The notes under the pieces were generated by a model, which searched no databases, was not told where the DNA came from, and saw only the letters and a list, made by a program, of their open reading frames with translations. Both the position numbers and the translations under genes were made by a program. Shown here in pieces: positions 44,932-57,473 of a stretch of DNA of 64,000 nt (positions are counted from its first letter, which is position 1; every line of letters starts with the position of its first letter). This DNA comes from Rhizophagus irregularis (taxonomy: Eukaryota > Glomeromycota > Glomeromycetes > Glomerales > Glomeraceae): assembly GCF_026210795.1 (NCBI RefSeq), contig NC_089450.1:2914001-2978000 (forward strand), in the 5' to 3' direction.

Positions 44932-46827
44932 ATTTCAATAAACTACAATTGATTTTTGATCGATTTTAATTTTAACAATTAAATGAGACTAATTTGGAAA
45001 ACACTATTAATTAGAGAACACTATATTTAGTTAGTTTTCATCTAGTAAGTCAATCATTTTATTAGTCATGCGCAGGTATGTAGTTTATAGTATCCCATGA
45101 AATGCCCCTCGCGTAAAAAAATATCGTCTCAATATATTTCTTTATAATAACTATCAAATATGACAATTTTAATATCGTCTTGATAGTCACGTAGTTTGGT
45201 ATAAAAATTTATATTAAATTCTTTAGTGTTGATATTGATGTACCGAAAGCATATTACTATTATAGATTATACGATAATCAAGATTTCGGTCCCCTCATAT
45301 CTCCTCATTGAAAACTAATCTGTTTCATGGCCAAAAAATGTTACTGTATTTCTTTGTTAAAATGATCAAATACGAAACAATGTGTTACGTACATTCTTAT
45401 TTTTGAACATTACAAAACCTGTTTCCTAAACATGTATTAAGTATTAACTGCATTGTTATTGTGTTAATTGTATTGTAATTATATAATAACTGTATAGTAA
45501 AGTAGTAGCTGCATAGTGAAAATATGGTAAATATGCGGTTACTGCATAATAAGTAAAATAAAGAACTTTCTTGAGTACAGCACCCTTTAAAATATAAAAT
45601 ATGTAAAATATGTGGAATTTTATCACTGAATTGAAGATATATACATTATAACAGATTTTCTCAGATAAAAATTATTCTAATATACATATTAAGATAACAA
45701 GATGTAAACCCCTATTCTATCAAGATCAATATTTTTGCTGGGGAGTGTAAGAAAAAAAAAATCGTTTCACCGTTTTGAAATGGTAATGACAATGTCTGTT
45801 TTAGTATCGCTCCAGATGCTCCATGCAAATCTTTACTTGATAAAAAAAAATTCACAGGATTACGTAAATTATCGGACAAAAATTGACGATCAATTATAGA
45901 ACAATTACAAGATTACAAGACAATTACCAGATAAATTGATATTATATAGCAGAATTTAAAATTCTGAAAATAACTGTAATTTAAAGAAAAAATAGTAGAT
46001 TATATGAACAAAATTTTTAACATATTTTATAAATAATGAAATTTTTCGTTTGTATGATGTTAAGAATTATATTATATCACCTTTATTGTTGTATATATAG
46101 TTAAATGCTTTTCAGTTAAAATTACTTAAATTGTAATTATTTTCTTTCAACAATGAACATCCACAACGAGGCAAACCCGATCTGCAAAAATTGTCCAAGA
46201 ATATCCGAACTATTTTATGAAATGCATTTGGATCATTTTATTACATAAAAAAATAATTTACATAAGATGGTTTATTTATCGCTTACTTAATCCTTTCTGA
46301 AAATCTTTTAACTGGTTATCCGAAATCATTCGGTATACCTTGTTATCAATGTTCTTTATTTAACCCATTTATAATATTACCGTTTATTTGTTCCGTATAA
46401 AAAGGCCAATATCCTTTACACAGTATATTGAATTTCCATTTTTAGGCACAAACCATTGTTTAAATTCTTTTACGTTGTTTCAACTTTCATTTCCGTAGTT
46501 TTAAGTCATGCAAGTGCAAATCTGCGGAATTTGTTTCCGATATACTAGTAGAATAAAGAAAATCAATTTTATATCATACCATTTCAGGTATTTTCTCGCC
46601 TAATTTTTTTTTTATCAGTCGAAATAAAGTCTGTCATTCCGAAGCATCCAGACAACAAACCTTATTCATATTCCGAAAAGTTGATCAAGATAATAAATGG
46701 TATATCAAAATTTTTCACTTTGGTTATCTACTTTCTTGGCAAGTCCACCTGATCTGCAGATAGATAAAGAAGTGGTGGAACATGATTCACTTTTAATAAT
46801 TTATTACGATGTCTTAGCTTGCTAACT
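44932..46827. other. Gene-poor AT-rich region
   Basis: Only a 31-codon open frame at 46153-46248 (MNIHNEANPICKNCPR start, with CPR/CKNC-like cysteines) and some moderately GC-richer sequence at 46450-46760 stand out. Neither is supported as a gene. Confidence 0.35.
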
Positions 46828-46840
46828 TTATATATAAATA
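46828..46840 (+). promoter_or_regulatory. TATA-like element upstream of the 46919 gene
   Basis: TTTATATATAAAT lies about 80 bp before the start codon and is followed by a pyrimidine-rich stretch. In an AT-rich genome this is weak evidence on its own. Confidence 0.3.
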
Positions 46841-46918
46841 CGTCGTTTTTTCGTATCTATTTTTTTTTTAGTTTTTACTTCCTCTTTAAACATAAGTACA
46901 TACATTATACGAACGAAA

Positions 46919-47107
46919 ATGCCTATTCAAAATAGACAGAAACAAATAAGAAGACAAAGAATTATAAATAGAATATATAGAAGACATATTCAACTTAACG
47001 TACCCATTAATAATAGAGACACGTTAAGGCGCATCGCGGACCTTCCTCAACAAACTACAAATGACTTATCAATTGCTCAATTTTTCAACGGATTTTCTTT
47101 TCACTGA
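46919..47107 (+). CDS. Small basic protein, 62 residues
   Basis: MPIQNRQKQIRRQ opens a strongly basic N-terminal half (RIINRIYRRHIQLNVP), followed by a neutral, amphipathic C-terminal half (RRIADLPQQ, LSIAQFFNG). There is no signal peptide. The existence of a decayed paralogue 2 kb upstream, with matching protein-level similarity, supports it as a real coding sequence. The Arg-rich stretch could bind nucleic acid, but no family is recognised. Confidence 0.55.
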   Translation: MPIQNRQKQIRRQRIINRIYRRHIQLNVPINNRDTLRRIADLPQQTTNDLSIAQFFNGFSFH

Positions 47108-47204
47108 CTTTAACCAAAAAATAAATTTAGAATTATTAATCGGAATTTTTTTTTATTATATACAATAATACACGTACTACCTAAATTATTGGGGAAAACG
47201 TGCC

Positions 47205-47695
47205 ACTTTTCACTTTTATAAACCGTTCTCTTCACTTTTAATTTTTTTAACGAAAAAATTCCTGTTTTATATATCTTACCCTTGGTTTTTTTTTATTTCA
47301 TCCAACCATCCATATGTAGTAATATGAATTCTTATAATACGATAATGCCAATTCTTTTTATATTTATAATGTAATCTTCTCAATTTATTTAAAAATTTCA
47401 ATTTAATTTCCATTAAGATTATTAGTTTCCTGAAATAAGACGTAAAATACTATAATTTTCACTTTTATAAATCGTTCCCTTTTCACGAAATAATTCCTGT
47501 ATTATGCACTATATATATCTTACCCTCGATTTTTTTCTTATTCCATCCATTATATAATAATACGAACCCGCTATGATACCATAATACCCTGACTTATATT
47601 TATAATGTAATCTTCTCAATTAAAAATTTCATTTTAATTTTCATTAATATGATTAGTTTCCTGTAATAAGATATGTATACCATGCTATTATGAAT
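47205..47695. repeat. Tandem duplication, two ~240-bp copies
   Basis: Copy 1 (about 47212-47458) and copy 2 (about 47459-47695) share CACTTTTATAAA-CGTTC, ATATATCTTACCCT, TTTATAATGTAATCTTCTCA and ATTAGTTTCCTG in the same order, with small gaps. They lie just 3' of the small basic protein gene. Confidence 0.8.
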
Positions 47696-49085
47696 ATTGA
47701 AATATTTTGTAAAAGATTATACAATGATAATCAGTTTGCAAATTAATATTATATAATAATTTAAAATCCACAATTGCATATAGACATATAGTTTACCTTC
47801 ATCATCCATCATGTTTTTATACCGTATATATTTTTCTTGACCACTTTTAATCAGTTTACCAAAGTCGAAAAGAGATCTCAGTTTAAACCTTCCTTATTAA
47901 TAAAATAATTTGTTTCATAATCAAAAAAAGTTATTGCTATGTTATAAAATGATAATTAATGCGAAAAATGGTTACATCTATGCATTATAAATTTATTTAC
48001 GGTAGCACTCGGGATTCTTAATAAGCAATGCGCTAATTGACGTAATATTTTTCCACGGATAAGACTTAGTATTTCAGAAATTAAAATTAATTAATTAATC
48101 TTAATATAATTTACTTTATATCTATTAACCGAGTTATGATTCTTAAAGGTAATTTTTTCCAATTCATAACAAAATATACCGAAAGTTTTTTATTATAATA
48201 TATTTGAACCTAACCCTTCTTTTTATTCTTTTACTTTTTTTTAAAAAAAAAACAAAGAAAAAGAGAAAAAAGTGGGTTATTTTTTTTAAAAAAAATAAAC
48301 TAGGGCTAACTATTCGTGTTTCTTAGAAAATTCTTGTTGATGAATTGAATTTTATAAATAATTTTATTGTCCGGTTATAATACAAGAGTTAAGCAATTAT
48401 GATTGGATGGTTTATCACAAATTCCCGACAACTATAATATCGAAAGCTTATAATCCCGACACTAAGCAAAATCCCGATAATAACAACTTGACGGTCAAAT
48501 TCCCGAAATTTTTTTTTAAAAATAAATAAATATATAAAAATTTTCCAATTAAGCGTATAAATTTTTAAAAAAAGCTGTGACGCAGTAACGGAACTTAATT
48601 TATCAATTCCGTACAGTTCGAAATTAAGTAACCATTTTTGAACTTAATTCCGGCCAAAGTCCTCATAATTCTGGCCAAAATATCCATAATGCGGGCCAAT
48701 GTTGGGAACTGTACAATATATTAAAATATTTGTAATAAATTTGCATAATTTGATTAAATTTTATTAATATTAACGAAATTTTTTCAAATGAACTGTGTAT
48801 CATTAAACTAACCATAACTACATTGCCACTTCGCATTTTTCGTCTTATTTTTTCATAAAATATAATTTCTTCAAACCATTGAACTAGTACATATACCAAG
48901 GTATTTTTGATTTTAGGATATTAATTAAGCAAATTAAACACAGTTCTGAAGATAAATGCAAAGGTACTAATAGGTAAATAAATGTCATAGCATGAGATTG
49001 AAATTTCTTCTAAATCAGAAATAATTGCATTGAAAATTAACCAATCTCAAATTTATCCGGTTGAATCTCAGTCTATGTTTTGATA
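47696..49085. other. Intergenic sequence with CCCGA and GGCC motif fragments
   Basis: At 48425-48510 TCCCGACA-type motifs repeat, like those at 50.2 and 52.75 kb. At 48650-48700 three GGCC-centred motifs (AATTCTGGCCAAAATATCC) occur. These are remnants of small inverted-repeat elements. No gene is recognised. Confidence 0.45.
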
Positions 49086-50168
49086 ATGGTGTAGTTAGCC
49101 GAAAAATTCAGCCGAAGGCGCAGTAAATTTTCGGCTAAGCCGAAAAAAATTCATGTTGATCTTGAATATTTTATTGGTTAGCCGAAATATCCAAATAGCA
49201 GTCATTGCTCATGTAACCTCCTAATTCACTTTATTATGGCCAATAGCATCCTCTTCAAATATATAATACATTGTAAAATCTAAACTTGTTTAATTGGCTA
49301 AATTAATGAATTGAATCCATAATTCTGGCCGAAATTTTCTTAATTCTGGCCTAAAATTAATTGGAAATTTCAGGTAAAATGTAACATCGTATTTATACAA
49401 AATAATCTCCAAACTATATATAGAATATATAACTTCTTGTCAGTCTCTAAGTGTTTATTGAAATATTTTTTCAAATGCTTTTTGTTTTTTGAGTTGGATC
49501 TTAGCTAAAATTTAGTATATTAAAAATAAAAAATAATGCAAAAACTTGAAATTTGTCAAAGATTATAGTGAATAATATAAGACTTTAAATTAAAACAAAA
49601 AATATTTTCACCATTGTATAATAAAAAAAAAATAATAATAATGTATGTATACTTTCAAATACAATTCAAATCCCTTAAAAAAATTTCCCTTTTTTATTTT
49701 ATTTGTATAATTGTATTGTTATAGTTTTAATGGTTAAATAAACTATTCATTAATTTAAAGAACAATTAAACATTAAAAATATTTCTTTTTTACAATTAAA
49801 TTACTAAAAATCTAATATTGAAGTATGATTGGACAGAAATAAATGAGTTAAAAATAACAAATATTTTGTGGTTTTATTTAATTAAAAATAATGCACTGTC
49901 CAATAATAAGTATAGTAATGTTATGTACTTCTTGTTTTCTATAATAAATAAAATTTTGTCATTATTTCATATTGACTGCTATTTGGATATTTCGGCTAAC
50001 TACACTATTATTTAAAAGAAGTGTATTTAGCCGAAAATATTCAGCCGAAAAATAGTTATATGTTGAACCAATAAAATATTCAAGATCAACATGAATTTTT
50101 TTCGGCTGGGTGTTGTTAGCCGAAAATTTACTGCGCCTTCGGCTGAATTTTTCAGCTAACTACACCAT
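49086..50168. mobile_element. 1.08-kb element with compound inverted ends and TA target duplication
   Basis: Each end begins ATGGTGTAGTTAGC, followed by GAAAAATTCAGCCGAAGGCG, CAGTAAATTTTCGGCTAA and ATTCATGTTGATCTTGAATA. TA lies outside both ends (49084-49085, 50169-50170). Further in, GCCGAAATATCCAAATAGCA is also inverted between 49182 and about 50000. Between the two repeats the right arm carries an extra ~100 bp with more GCCGAAAA motifs. The interior is AT-rich and lacks a transposase frame. Confidence 0.85.
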
Positions 50169-50170
50169 TA

Positions 50171-51970
50171 TAAGGTTAAGACTGTCAAGAATTTAGATCT
50201 GACTATGGATTTGCATTTATCGGAATTTCGGGATTATAGACTGTCGATATATTATGATTGTCAGGATTTTGGGAATATCACCCGACACCAATCCAGATTA
50301 GTCGTAAATCCTGAAATCTTTGACAATCAAAATCCAGAATCTATCTTATTAAAAAAATTTCCAATTAAGCATTAAGTGTATAATTTTAAAAATGATGTGG
50401 CGCAGTAACGGGTCTTAATTATATAATTTGAATTATTTGATTAGTATTAACTGTTAACGTAAAACGCAAAACGCTACTATATTATTAAATGAATTTTTTT
50501 TTTATTTTAATGAAAAAGACTATGTACAGTATTTGAATAGATATAACAGTACATGAATCAAAGAACAGTCTAAGTCCTAAACATAATATTATCTTGGTCA
50601 ATATCAAACATAAAGAAATAAGAGATTGGTTTCATTGAAGCGAATGAAAATGGTAGTTATGATTACAGGAGCGTGTAAAGAAGCTTTGAAAATATTTTTA
50701 AAACACATAAATTTTCATGACTTTAAAATAATTGCGTTTAAAAAATTTTTCAAAGACATTGTTTCTGAGAATTAATAGTTTAGCGTATGAAAAGACTTTA
50801 ATTTTCATCAAGCTTAAGAAACAAATAACTGATGAATTGCTATTACTAAACAGTTGCTTCGGTTTCATCCGGATTTATTATATCCGGTTCATTATCCGCT
50901 ATTTGCAAAAATTATTGATCGGCAGTAATTCTGGCCAAATACAATTTTGGCCAGAATTATAACAACGCTATGCCGATCAAATCTTGTTTTTTCCAAAAAA
51001 TGAAGATTTCCTTTTTCGAATTTGTGTAACAACTAATCCTAAATGGAAATTTATAATTTGGCCAGATCAATTATGCTCTTGTGCGCATGACTGCGTATGA
51101 AACTCCAACGTCACTAGTAACATCTATGGTGGTATATCGGGGCAAAAATGAATTGGGGATCCGTTATTTTTGCAAATAGCTGTAAACCAAATTTATTATC
51201 ACGCGTGTTTAATTTATTTAAGCTTTCAAGTACACTAGTACACTCAAAGAGCTGAACTTATTTTTTCGGTAATGTATACGTACGATAAAAACTTTATACC
51301 AATCCGAATTCAAAAAATAAATACGGATCGAAACTCAATAATAATATACTGTATTACGATGACGACCAATGATGTCTTGTATTCTGCCCATTGCAAGTTA
51401 AATATTAGATCGTAATTGCCAAAATTAATTAAAAATATTTTGTTGGGATTCGTGAGCGGGCAAGATTTTTATTAACAAATAAACTATCAGTAAATTAAAA
51501 AAAAAAATAAAAAGAGAATTAATTATGATGGAAAACGTATATGTCTAGAACCCTATATAATTATTATTAGCTATGAATATATTAGATTAAGAACACTTCA
51601 TTTTAAAATCATGTTAAACATGTTATTATTCACTCTCAGAATAAAGTTTTAATCATATTTATTGACCCAGTGACTGGTCACGTGTCATTTGGTCAATGAT
51701 ATGAATTATAAAATAATTCCGGCCAAAATTATCTATGTAATTTCATTGTTTCGAGATAACTTATATGAGTTATATCACGTGATAATATAAATTTGTAATT
51801 CTGGCCGGCATCATAAATTTGGCCTGAATTAATTCTAAATGACTCAAATGAAGGTCATTCAGAGGTCATTTCAAAATGGCCAAATGACCTGGTCATTTGC
51901 CATCACCGAATTATAAAGTGGAAAATTTGCATTGAGCGAAAACTTGCTATTTTAATTATCATATTAATGA
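50171..51970. other. Intergenic region with several MITE scraps
   Basis: Contains TCGGAATTTCGGGATTAT-type motifs (50218-50345) and AATTCTGGCC/GGCCAGAATT inverted repeats at 50925-50960 and 51715-51840. A short AAATGACC/GGTCATTT foldback lies at 51838-51905. No gene is recognised. Confidence 0.45.
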
Positions 51971-51974
51971 CAAC

Positions 51975-52290
51975 GTACTCCAGCCCTACCACAAAGGGAC
52001 TTCCTAAGAAGAAGTGCACTATGCCACTATGCTCCACCCTGTAAAACTATCGCACAGCACTATGCAGTTCCACATTAATCCAATCTCATCCCAGGACTGC
52101 AGCAATGAATAAGCTGGTATCCACGAGCTTACTTAAAGCAAGCGTCTATGCTCTAATTGCACAGTACTATACCGCACCAAAAAATTCACAACCATGAGAC
52201 TGCAGTAAAGGCTGGAAAGGGAAGAAGAAGAAAGGTGAGAGAGATGACAGGAAGAAAGAAATGAGTGAGAGACGGTGATAAACGTGAATA
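51975..52290. other. Unusually GC-rich 300-bp block without a gene call
   Basis: Base composition rises visibly above the flanks (GCCCTACCACAAAGGGACTT, CAATCTCATCCCAGGACTGC). The second half is purine-rich (GGGAAGAAGAAGAAAGG). CTGCAG-containing sequence recurs at 52095 and 52200. No long frame, tRNA fold or terminal repeat was found. It may be a fragment of a repeat or of a gene from elsewhere. Confidence 0.4.
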
Positions 52291-52734
52291 AGAGAAAAGA
52301 TGTATAAAATAAAATTTTATGTGATATTTATAAGACTCATGATTATGTTGTCATGTGATTATGACAAATATATCAACAACTTTAACCGTTTAAATCATGT
52401 CGTAATGCTTAAAACATTTTGTAATCTCACGCTCTCTTGAATGCACGAGAAAACACAGTATATAAAAAAACATCAAAAAGGTCCTTGAAATGACCATTTA
52501 GAATATACCATAAGTTGTATTACGAGAATGCTCATTTCACCGTAAAAACAATGAGATTGTTCATTTCTCAGTAATTACACTAAGTTTATTTAATTCTTTA
52601 ACAAAAAAATTAAAGTTAATTTGCAAATTTTTTTGTTAGATATGAATAAAACTTTTAACAAATTTATTTATATTATAATAAATCTCAATTGATCTTATAT
52701 TTTCAACTTCAATCTGTAAAGTTGGACCCAATAT

Positions 52735-52975
52735 TTTTTTTGCGGGATCCGTCCAAAATCCCGAAACTCGAAATCCCGAAGGTACATTATCCCGACATCT
52801 AAATCCCGAAATGTCAAAATCCCGAATTGTCATAATCTCGACACCCATAATCATACTGATTTTCTTTTCTTAATGAATTTTCAAGATTTTTCATTTCGGT
52901 ATTTTGAATTTCGAGCTCTTATGAAATGTCGGGATTATGGCAATTCGGGATTTTGACGTTTCGGGTTTCGTACCA
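52735..52975. mobile_element. Foldback element with AAATCCCGAA repeats
   Basis: The left half carries AATCCCGAAACTCGAAATCC, ATCCCGACATCTAAATCCCG and AAAATCCCGAATTG. The right half has the inverted forms (TGTCGGGATTATGGCAATTC, GGGATTTTGACGTTTCGGG). The arms are built of short repeats rather than one long TIR. Related motifs occur at 48.43 and 50.22 kb. Confidence 0.65.
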
Positions 52976-53079
52976 AGAGATCAACAATTAAAACAAACAA
53001 TAAATTCAACAATAAACGTCAATTATCAACATCGTTCATTTGCGGATCAACAATAAACATCAATTATAATGACTTAGTA

Positions 53080-53930
53080 ATTTTAGTGCTACGATAAGTT
53101 ACATTTACAGCCATAAGTCATAACTAATAACAATCCTGGAATAACAGAAATATTACAAAGATCGCCAATGAGTTTAACCCCGATCTCTAATATTGGATAT
53201 GTAAGTTTACTTGAAACCTTCAAAAATCAGCACGATTCTTTTAGATTTCTCATAAATTAACTATGCAAAAAAAAAAATCTATTTTATAATGTAATATATC
53301 ATTATTATATTGTATACGGCGTAAAGATGGTTATTTAACAAAAAAATTGTATCATGACCTATTTTGTTACCAAGAGGTACCGCTATTATATATTCCATAA
53401 CCCTAGAAATTGTAACAAAATAACTCCATTCATTATACAACACAAATATATACGTATCAGCGATGCTTAACCAAATGTTCTCAAATCTCTAAGATCTCAT
53501 TTTATCAGTACAAGATTTAATGTTTGATATTATTGAAGCTGAAGCTGGTAAAATAATTAATCAGGTTATGAATGAGTGCGATTTTAAAGTATTAATTTAT
53601 TTCTATGGTAATATTATTCCTTCATCGTTCGTTTATAAAAAAACAATAAAACAGCTTCTATATAATCTAATCAACGAGAAAAAAATAATAGTCAGTTTAA
53701 TTAATAAAATAATAATTAGTAGTTAACAATTTTATTTAATCATAGACTGATAAATCAATAAAAAAAAAGGATTCACATTTAAAATCGAGATTTTTTAAGT
53801 TCCCAGATTAGTACGGTTGGATGTGACTAAGTTTTAACCATAATTCTACCATTTTTTAAGAAAATTTTTATAATATTATACGATAACAGATAAAACCGTA
53901 AAAAATCTTGTTATCTTCTATCCCATGTTA
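53080..53930 (-). pseudogene. Integrator-9-like pseudogene (copy C)
   Basis: Blocks correspond to copy A in order: the AACCTTCAAAAATCAGCACG region (exon 8), AACTCCATTCATTATACAAC (exon 6), and CAAATGTTCTCAAATCTCTA with CATTTTATCAGTACAAGATT (exon 3). The 5' flank (53740-53880: TTCACATTTAAAAT, AGATTAGTACGGTT) is shared with copy D. It is heavily eroded with large internal deletions. A 68-codon plus-strand open frame at 53520 is antisense to it and not a gene. Confidence 0.6.
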
Positions 53931-54710
53931 ATTTATCCGATTTTATTACAGCTGTAAGTAGGAATGAAAATTTTGGCGATAAAGTTGTACAAAATCGTAC
54001 GTCAACTGCGTATAATTCCGTAATTACATAATTAAGTCTTAGTAGGATAATATTTTAGGGGGTGGGTATACAAAACTTTAGGTCGCACATTTTAAAGAAA
54101 ATTGATTAGTTACACGACTTATACGTGTTTATCATATAATAAAATTATAAAACTACATTAGTAAATTATTATGTCAGTCCTATTATCTGATAGGCTACGC
54201 ATATAACAATGGCTGGTGCTATTCTTTTCTTGCGATCAATAAAATCAATTAGCTTTCATTCCATATGTTTTTGGTTTAATAGAAATTACTAATCGATGCA
54301 ATCACGGAGCCAATCGGAGTATACCGACGTGCAGAAAATGATCTACATTTATAGTTATTACGTATACCCAATGGTGTTTACAAATACGGTGACAGTATTA
54401 CAACATAATACGTAACCATTGTCAGTGCCAGAAATTTCGGTTAATTAATTCCAGATGTAAAATTTTTTGAAGACAAATAAAATTTCATAATATCAAAAAG
54501 TTAATTTATCCATTATAATAATATAAATATTAAGACCAATATTACATTTATTTAAAAAATTTTAGAAATAGAATACATTGGTTTTATTGCTGCATACGAA
54601 AATACGACGAAGATAAACAAAAATATGAAATAAATAAAGAATATAATAGTAAAAGTAGATAAATCCCGATTGGGATATATATACATGTCGAGCACGATTA
54701 ATTCAAGAAT
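53931..54710. other. AT-rich intergenic sequence
   Basis: Nothing recognisable apart from general AT richness. It ends at the stop codon of the Asn/Gln-rich gene. Confidence 0.35.
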
Positions 54711-55301
54711 TTATTGTTGAGATCGGGGTTGTGGGTTACTTGTCAAAGAAGAATCAAAACAAAATTGCATAAATACTGAATTATTTGTTGCGTTATCATA
54801 AAAAGCATTTGTCTGGTGATGTATTGTATCATTTTGAAAGATAATACATTGTCGAGGATTATTTTGATTAATAGTTTTTGAGTAACATCTTGGAGGAGAT
54901 ACGTTTTCGAACGTGGATGATTGCCGATAACTATGATGAGGAATATTATTCGCATCATATTGCTCTTGACTATTATCAGGAGGAATAGTATTATTATTGT
55001 TGGGTGTGGATTGTTGATTATTATTTAAAGCTTCATATTGCAGATGAATCCGATGATTCCGATCATTATGATTAGGATGAATAGTGCTTGAAGAAATGTT
55101 GGATGAGGTTTGCTGATAATGTTGAGGATGACTAGTATAATTAGGAGGAATAGTGCTTGAGATATTGGATATATGTTGCTGATAATATTGCTGCTGCTGC
55201 TGAAGATTAAGATCATCGGAAATATGGGAAATTGTAAAACTGTTATTAACGTTACTGTTAGATGTATCGTTCATCGTGGTCGTTTTCAAAGAGATGTGCA
55301 A
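54711..55301 (-). CDS. Asn/Gln-rich protein, 196 residues
   Basis: This single-exon minus-strand frame starts MHISLKTTTMNDTSNS and ends SNPQPRSQQ, resembling the NPSSRSQR end of the 440-residue protein. It contains a polyglutamine tract encoded by CAG-type codons (NLQQQQQYYQQHIS) and repeated HPQHYQQTSSNISSS/IPPNYTS units. A second in-frame ATG (MNDTSNSN) at residue 10 is an alternative start. It belongs to the family at 2962 and 6743 but is the most diverged member. No targeting signal is seen. Confidence 0.65.
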   Translation of the reverse strand: MHISLKTTTMNDTSNSNVNNSFTISHISDDLNLQQQQQYYQQHISNISSTIPPNYTSHPQHYQQTSSNISSSTIHPNHNDRNHRIHLQYEALNNNQQSTPNNNNTIPPDNSQEQYDANNIPHHSYRQSSTFENVSPPRCYSKTINQNNPRQCIIFQNDTIHHQTNAFYDNATNNSVFMQFCFDSSLTSNPQPRSQQ

Positions 55302-55935
55302 ATTAGTAACGATGACTTATTTTTTTATTTTTTTATTTTTATTTTAGAAAGGTAGGCGCTGTCAAATTGACGATACCAAATTACAGTTGCACTTATATAA
55401 ATATAATAAAATGTCACGTGCAAAATCGGAAGTCATTTTGAATTTCCGTTTTGAATCAAAATTCGCACGTTCCAGTCGTTTCACGTAATCATAAAGTCAT
55501 AGCTAATTGTACAATCACACAATTCAACATTTATTCATAACTGGCTGGTTTCTGTGTCATCAAACTATCTATGACTCGGATTTCTCGGAGTTGTCATTTG
55601 GCTGCAGCCGAACCAATTTGGCATTTTTTTTTAATATGTATATATATGTATATTCGAGTTGAATGACCGTAGGGGTTTGGCGTAATCTGCAATATCTGCA
55701 ATGACAAATTTGGAATTTGTGGTATTCTATTGAAAATTCCGATTTGGGATAAAATTTGGGCTAAAATTTGGACATAATCGTAGTGACAAAATAACACAAT
55801 CATAAAAAAATTAGGTGGCGAGTTATTTAACAATTTGGCATTTACATTTCACGTCATTGCGCCGAAACTAGAGATGTGGGACAACCGTCATTCGGCTCGT
55901 CTTTGTTATAACGATTCTAACGAAATATGTTCGGC
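55302..55935. other. Noncoding flank of the 54711 gene
   Basis: AT-rich, with AAATTTGG/CCAAATTT motifs at 55670-55780. Open frames on either strand (for example 55594-55833) look composition-driven. Confidence 0.4.
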
Positions 55936-56285
55936 TATACTAATTTTCGCCCCAGGATCCGATGTGGAATTAGCTCTGATTCCACGTAATGACGGAAGAA
56001 GATATGGGTATCCTATAAAATTTTATCCGTTATTTCCGTAAAACTCCGTAAAAATGAACCTTTCACGGATCCATTCCCGGAAATGGAATAATTCGATAAA
56101 TTCCGCGATATAAGGTTATTAATTCCGGAAATATGGGCCTATTACGGAAAAAAGATGGAATATAAAAAACGGATTAGCTTTTTTTACAAGGTTACAAATG
56201 ATTACAATGATTACAAATCAAAAAATTCCAGATGTTGATCAATCGGACCCGGTTTACAATGGAACTAGGGGCGAAAATTAGTATA
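55936..56285. mobile_element. 350-bp MITE with TATACTAATTTTCGCCCC ends
   Basis: Perfect 18-bp inverted ends TATACTAATTTTCGCCCC lie at 55936-55953 and 56268-56285. Inside, TCCG-rich short repeats (ATTCCGGAAAT, GGATCCATTCCCGG) form internal foldbacks. The terminal TA could be the target duplication. An open frame of 68 codons crossing its left end (55835-56041) is judged spurious. Confidence 0.8.
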
Positions 56286-57360
56286 GCCATATGTTCATCA
56301 CTGGATGACAGGATAGTTTGATAAAATATATCCTTTTTAATTTAGAAAAATTCATTTTTTTAAAGAACATTCCTAATAAAAAAGTATCAAAGTAGATTTG
56401 TAAGACGTAAATAAATCATTTTTAAAAAAAATTATGACCTCACTTATGTAATATACTTATGTAACTTTCACAAACATTTTGTGTAACTAATGTACTTCAT
56501 ACATTTCCATTGTTGCACAGTTTTAAAGTTTAAATTATCAATGTCCAATCTGCTAATTAATTAAAAGTAAAAAATATTTTACAAAGGGATATTATTATAC
56601 ATCAATGCGACAGCAAATAATTATTATAATTATTTGAAAGGCGTAAATTCTTCTTTTGTTGATATTAAAACATTCTTATTGGCAAAACTTTAAATGTACC
56701 AACTATTATTCTTTGTGATTATTTTATTGAATAAGTGAAAAAATAAATAAATAAGCAATCAATTAGTACTATTTATTTTCTCCAATTATTTTTTTTGACA
56801 AATTACGTGATCTGCAGTCCCTATGTAAATATTCAAATAGGGTCCTTCGTTCAGCATAACCATATATAATTATTTACCTTATATTAAAATTCTTTTTTGG
56901 CTAACTTGAAAGTCGGTTTTTGGTAGATATTCGGCGAAATGCGAATATGCGGTATGGGGTGATGTGGTCATTTTTTTTTCCATTTGAAAAGATTTTTTTT
57001 TTCATTATGAATGAAATAAACACAAAACAAAATGTATATTGTGTCCATCAATTAATTCAGTGATCATTTATATGTGATAAGATTATATGTTCAAAAGCGA
57101 TCTAATGAAATGCACGTAAAACAATGCAGATTGAGAATTAATTGTCATAATAATAAATAAAATTATTAAATATGATAAGCGCAGTGAAATTTTATGCATT
57201 CAGTTGATTAGTAAACAATATCACATGTAAATAATTTGTCTACCAAAAATGAAATAGTCCATATCAATGCTAATAGTAACTTGTGCCTTATACAAATATT
57301 TATTAAGAATGAAAGCATTCTTAGCTGTTGGGTAGAATTTGTTTGTTGGTAAACATTTTT
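56286..57360. other. AT-rich intergenic sequence
   Basis: No gene or repeat recognised. Confidence 0.35.
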
Positions 57361-57365
57361 TTTCT

Positions 57366-57473
57366 ATCACCGGGGGTGATGATCACCGGTGACTGACGAT
57401 CGACCAGCATTAAAAAATATAGTGCCGGTAAAAATTGATAATTCTGGTCAACTATGATGATCACCCCGGTGAT
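57366..57473. mobile_element. 108-bp foldback element with TCACCGGGG ends
   Basis: ATCACCGGGGGTGATGATCA at the left faces TGATGATCACCCCGGTGAT at the right. Internally CACCGGTGACTGACGATCGA and TGCCGGTAAAA add further foldback. A small non-coding inverted-repeat element. Confidence 0.75.

Noticed and set aside
55835-56041. 68-codon frame MAFTFHVIAPKLEMW...
   Set aside because: It crosses the left end of the TATACTAATTTTCGCCCC MITE, so its second half is element sequence.
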